Below are positions 52,247 through 55,178 of a stretch of 55,178 nucleotides of DNA, piece by piece. The stretch comes from a bacterium (lineage in GTDB: Bacteria; Auribacterota; Tritonobacteria; UBA1439). Below the pieces are notes generated by a model that was not told the DNA's origin, did not search any database, and saw nothing but the letters and a program-made list of their open reading frames with translations. Position numbers and translations under genes: made by a program. The stretch spans positions 1 to 55,178 of the forward strand of contig JAQUPF010000015.1 of NCBI GenBank assembly GCA_028716845.1, read 5' to 3'. How positions within the stretch are numbered: position 1 is the stretch's first letter; each line of letters opens with the position of its first letter.

Positions 52247-52566
52247 AAAAGAAAATATTATTGATTTCGATTCCGACCCTAATCTGCTTCGCACTGTTCT
52301 TTAGTTCGCTAGTATCCTATCTGTTGGCGAATTTCCAATATGAAAGGTTGATCAGAATCAACCCTTCCGATAAAGCAGAACTGGAATGCTGCTTGTTTCT
52401 TTATTCAACGCGTATTATAGATATAAATAACTCTCTTTGGGGTACGAGATTGAGACTGCAAAATGGTGAATATTGCCAGAGCTATCGTATACTAGGTATA
52501 GAACCTATAGACGTAATTTATGATTCGAATAATAGAGTTAAAGAAATACTGCCATCTTTTGAATAG
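52237..52566 (+). CDS. Small signal-anchored protein, candidate partner of tip B
   Basis: A 109-residue protein that starts inside the last codons of tip B (10-base overlap). It has a short basic start, one strong membrane helix at about residues 6-30 (KILLISIPTLICFALFFSSL), then a polar domain with two adjacent cysteines (ELECCLFLYSTRIIDINNSL, RILGIEPIDVIYDSNNRVKE). It is unrelated to the FKAW family. The overlap with the tip and very AT-rich codon use fit a toxin/immunity pair; function unproven. Confidence 0.6.
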   Translation: MQVKKKILLISIPTLICFALFFSSLVSYLLANFQYERLIRINPSDKAELECCLFLYSTRIIDINNSLWGTRLRLQNGEYCQSYRILGIEPIDVIYDSNNRVKEILPSFE

Positions 52567-52648
52567 AAATACTGCAAACATTTAGCTTGGGTAATCTAAC
52601 ACGCCTGATGGGAGAGTCAGAACCTCGATATTCTCCCGAGACAACCAG

Positions 52649-53848
52649 ATGATCGGTAGTACTATGGGCGCGTTGGTGGATATAATCGGGAAGGCGGAGA
52701 ACGGTGACTGGCAGGTGAAGGTCAACGGCAATGATGCCATTGTTGAGAGTGACGGGACATTCATTTACGAAGGGCTTGATCTCACTCCGGGGCAGCACAG
52801 CGTGACGGCATCAGGGCTCAATCCTTCCACGCAGGAGACAGCTACGGATACCGTATCGATCGTCAAGCTCCCCGCGGAAGACATAAGCTACTCCTATGAT
52901 GCCCGCGGGAACATGACATCCCGGACGGGTGCCACGGGGACGACCATCTATACCTGGGACCAGCTGAACCGGCTGCTGGGGATAAGCCTCCCCGACGGGA
53001 CGAGGCAGCAGCATCACTATGACGCCGCGGGACGGAGACTGAAGAGTATCGAGAACGGCGTGGAGAGAAGGTTCGTGTACGACGGATGGAATGTGATCGG
53101 AGAAAGGCGCGCCGGGAGTGATGATTTCGTCTCCTACTACACGCGGGGGATTGATCTCGGGGGCGGGATCGGGGGCATCATCGCGGTCCATAGAAACGGC
53201 ACGCCGGCAATGTACCCGGGCGGATGTCACACCGGGGATTATTTCTACCACTATAATCATCGCGGGGACGTGGTTTCCGTGACGGACTCGAGCGGGAGCG
53301 AGGTCGCGCGGTATCGCTATGACGCGTTCGGGAATGTGGCGGAGAAAACCGGCACATTCGAGAGCCCGTACGGTTTCAGCACGAAGGAATATGATGATGC
53401 ATCAGGGCTCATCTATTATGGGTATCGGTATTACGATCCTGCGCAAGGCGTCTGGCTGAGCAAGGATCCGATCGGTTACTACGACGGATTGAATCTGTAT
53501 AGTTTCGTCACCAATAATCCTGTTAATATGGTAGATCCTCACGGGTTGGTGTGGTGGTGGGTTCCTGGTGTTGTTATTGGCGGTGCTGTAGGGGGGATAG
53601 GATATTCAATTACTACTCCACCTTCAGATTGGAGTTTAGTAGAGTTTATAGCTAATACTGGTGCAGGTGCAGTTACCGGAGTTTTAATATCCACATATGG
53701 AGCTGCTGCTCTTGTAGGAAGTGGGATAGGGCTTGGGTCACATTTGCTTACTAGTGATGAACCAAATGTTGGCGGAGCTATACTCAATGCTGCATTAGGT
53801 GCGGGCCTTGGGGCTGGTTCTACTTATGTAATAAACATGTGTAAATAA
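52649..53848 (+). CDS. Truncated RHS module 3 with YD repeats, core and glycine-rich tip (tip A')
   Basis: A 399-residue frame, open back to about 52595, so the ATG at 52649 is nominal and the 5' part is missing. Residues 1-78 resemble a small beta-sandwich or linker (DWQVKVNGNDAIVESDGTFI). YD/RHS repeats follow at 79-150 (YSYDARGNMTSRTGATGTTI, YTWDQLNRLLGI, HHYDAAGRRLKSI). The core is at about 150-295, with GLIYYGYRYYDPAQGVWLSK. The tip is homologous to tip A (VWWWVPGVVIGGAVGGIGYS, TGVLISTYGAAALVGSG, NAALGAGLGAGST, ending NMCK), but its DNA has diverged far more than the core. A small membrane gene follows 47 bases later. Confidence 0.78.
   Translation: MIGSTMGALVDIIGKAENGDWQVKVNGNDAIVESDGTFIYEGLDLTPGQHSVTASGLNPSTQETATDTVSIVKLPAEDISYSYDARGNMTSRTGATGTTIYTWDQLNRLLGISLPDGTRQQHHYDAAGRRLKSIENGVERRFVYDGWNVIGERRAGSDDFVSYYTRGIDLGGGIGGIIAVHRNGTPAMYPGGCHTGDYFYHYNHRGDVVSVTDSSGSEVARYRYDAFGNVAEKTGTFESPYGFSTKEYDDASGLIYYGYRYYDPAQGVWLSKDPIGYYDGLNLYSFVTNNPVNMVDPHGLVWWWVPGVVIGGAVGGIGYSITTPPSDWSLVEFIANTGAGAVTGVLISTYGAAALVGSGIGLGSHLLTSDEPNVGGAILNAALGAGLGAGSTYVINMCK
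53197..53547. repeat. RHS core direct repeat, copy 3
   Basis: Near-identical to 50413-50763. High core identity next to diverged tips indicates recent duplication or gene conversion of the core. Confidence 0.85.
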
Positions 53849-53895
53849 AATCTCATTAATCACAGGTAATAATCACAGGAGAGATGTTACCCCAT

Positions 53896-54081
53896 ATGAC
53901 AACTATCAAGGAAACTGCATTAGTTGCACTTTATTTGGCCGGGTCGGTATTGTTTTATTTTATTTTAAAAAGGGGGAATACACACCCATTAATAAACATT
54001 TTTAAAGCTTGGTTAATAGTTGCAATATTGGCAATTGGGTTATATTACGGGAATATAATTATCAAAATTATCAAAAAGTAA
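53896..54081 (+). CDS. Small two-span membrane protein 3, candidate partner of tip A'
   Basis: 61 residues from ATG 53896 (an in-frame ATG at 53884 would add four). It reads MTTIKETALVALYLAGSVLF, then YFILKRGNTHPLINIFKAWL and a second helix ending IIKIIKK. It is homologous to the proteins at 51090 and 51347, with the same FKAW motif and basic tail. It follows tip A' just as the first copy follows tip A. Candidate immunity protein; very AT-rich. 54082-54236 downstream shows no gene. Confidence 0.65.
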   Translation: MTTIKETALVALYLAGSVLFYFILKRGNTHPLINIFKAWLIVAILAIGLYYGNIIIKIIKK

Positions 54082-54236
54082 AAATTGTTGTCACCGGTCA
54101 CATCAAAACCAGCTAGTGAGTGATCGGATAATCAGGTAGGGTCCATACTATTTCGCACTTTGTATCGGAGCAGGTATTCTCTCTAGTCAGTGAGTTCCAT
54201 AAGCTAGCAATATCCCCTTTTCGTCCGGAATATAAT

Positions 54237-54541
54237 CTACGGACCGACGGTCATCATCCTCGCGGCCAAGGTTATGATGTTTTCAGTCCCCAGGTTCAGT
54301 TCTGCGGGCCTGCTGACCGGAGGCATCCTTCCTGCATCCACGATGACGAGGTAGAACCACGTCGCCCCCTGCATCCCCGCGGGGCACGGCAGGTTTTCCA
54401 GCACCGTCGCCTCGAAGGGGGCCTCGATCCTCGGAACATTCCTCGCGATCGGCCGGATCCCGCCCACGATCCGCCCGTCGAGCATGAGGGTGAAGATCCC
54501 CAGCGGCGTGTCGAGAGGAAGCACGGCGTCTATCAGGATCG
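54237..54541 (-). pseudogene. C-terminal fragment of a secreted surface protein
   Basis: About 100 residues on the minus strand: DAVLPLDTPLGIFTLMLDGR, IVGGIRPIARNVPRIEAPFE, VLENLPCPAGMQGATWFYLV, ending ARMMTVGP. The composition and the GATWFYLVIVDAG pattern suggest the last beta-sandwich of a larger exported protein. The 5' part is cut off near 54541, where a transposase fragment in the opposite orientation begins. No start or signal remains, so it is debris. Confidence 0.55.
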
Positions 54542-54542
54542 G

Positions 54543-54950
54543 TTGGTGAAGGAGATGCGGCTGGAGGGGATCAGGACGAGGGAAAAAGGGAATGCGTTTC
54601 TGGAGAGGGGCTTTCTGAAAGACCTCAACGAGCGGTTCACGGTGGCTCCTCGGAGCGATGTTGATCTGCATCGCCCCGTACCTGAGGGACTGGATCTGAG
54701 GACTGTCTTCTGCTTCGAGGAGGATCGGGGGATAGACAATGACTGGACGGTGCGGTGGCACAACCGCATCTTCCAGATCAGAAAAGAGAACAGAGTGCTG
54801 CCTCCGGCGCGGAAGAAAGTGAAGGTGCAGGAGTGGCTTGATGGGAGCATCCACATCTTCTACAAGGGGGAAGAGGTCTCGTATGAGGAACTTGCTGAGA
54901 AACCAGTGAGGGCGAAGAAACAGATTGAAGCTACGGTGGCGACGAGAAGA
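54543..54950 (+). pseudogene. C-terminal fragment of an ISNCY-type transposase
   Basis: About 135 residues resembling the C-terminal part of ISNCY-group transposases: a block with DVDLHRPVPEGLDLRTVFCF, then NDWTVRWHNRIFQIRKEN and VKVQEWLDGSIHIFYKGEEV. The N-terminal helix-turn-helix and most of the catalytic core are absent. Homology seems to fade after about 54930; the frame runs on to 55025 with unrelated-looking residues. A relic of an insertion event at the edge of the RHS array. Confidence 0.65.
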
Positions 54951-55136
54951 TCCTGTACGCCAGCGCCGGATCACCCCTGGCGACGGTATCCCATAACGTC
55001 CATGGTGGCAGCCTCACCACGGTGAGATCGCTCGCTGTAGGCCATTTGAGAGGGTGGGTCTAATCGATGTTCACGCACAACGCGGGTTTTCCCCGCACAG
55101 CGGCTGTCTCAGTGAGGGGAAGGACATCTCTTCTAT

Positions 55137-55167
<31 letters not shown>

Positions 55168-55178
55168 ATTTTGGGGGG

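Noticed and set aside
54541-54974. Minus-strand open frame over the transposase fragment
   Set aside because: The plus strand shows transposase-like motifs; only the part at 54237-54541 of the minus frame looks like real protein.

Overview
The window is a very GC-rich bacterial chromosome segment. Positions 1 to about 50,200 are dense and GC-rich, with strong C or G preference at third codon positions. Positions about 50,330 to 55,178 are visibly more AT-rich, repetitive and broken. The host looks like an uncultivated bacterium of the PVC superphylum or a neighbouring candidate phylum. This is inference from several traits: a planctomycete-like switch I in EF-Tu, an alpha2-type glycyl-tRNA synthetase, a 31-residue AURKAIP1/COX24-type ribosomal mini-protein, Minf_1886 and DUF1844 proteins, and a bactofilin.

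Layout. (1) 50-3206, minus strand: a tightly coupled operon of dual-specificity phosphatase, glyS, a YkgJ-type CxxCxxCC protein, a small cupin and an orphan response regulator with an AraC-type output domain. (2) 3398-6690, minus strand: a secreted SmpA-like protein and a large membrane protein with a spermidine-synthase fold, separated by palindromic repeats. (3) 6922-10476, plus strand: hisG, the AURKAIP1/COX24 mini-protein, a TPR lipoprotein and ispE. (4) 10648-42602, plus strand: one long information-processing supercluster, tRNA-Thr, tuf, rpmG, tRNA-Trp, secE, nusG, rplKAJL, rpoBC, rpsLG, fusA, a second tuf, then the S10, spc and alpha operons through rplQ. rplC (L3) and rpmD (L30) are missing from their canonical slots. 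(5) 42644-44168: moaC, a MOSC protein and a MogA/MoaB protein, directly behind the alpha operon. (6) 44187-50173: conserved small proteins, an ExeA/GspA-type ATPase with a peptidoglycan-binding domain, a GspB-like partner, two TPR proteins and a convergent bactofilin, together an envelope or secretion-assembly neighbourhood. (7) 50413-54081: an array of three truncated RHS core modules. Each carries its own C-terminal tip and is followed by one or more tiny membrane proteins, laid out like polymorphic toxin and immunity cassettes. (8) 54237-55178: transposase and surface-protein debris, ending in a run of 29 C that probably marks a contig end.

The best candidate for an undescribed system is the RHS-tip/small-membrane-protein array. 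Two of its tips are homologous, glycine-rich and hydrophobic. Their partner proteins form a new-looking family of about 61-68 residues with two membrane segments and a shared F-K-A-W motif. Other points of note: two apparently identical tuf copies in direct orientation 15.8 kb apart with codon use unlike all their neighbours, an EF-Tu switch I without the usual RGITIN sequence, an L7/L12 with an N-terminal extension, an RpoC with a histone-like lysine tail, and a structured leader before tRNA-Thr/tuf.
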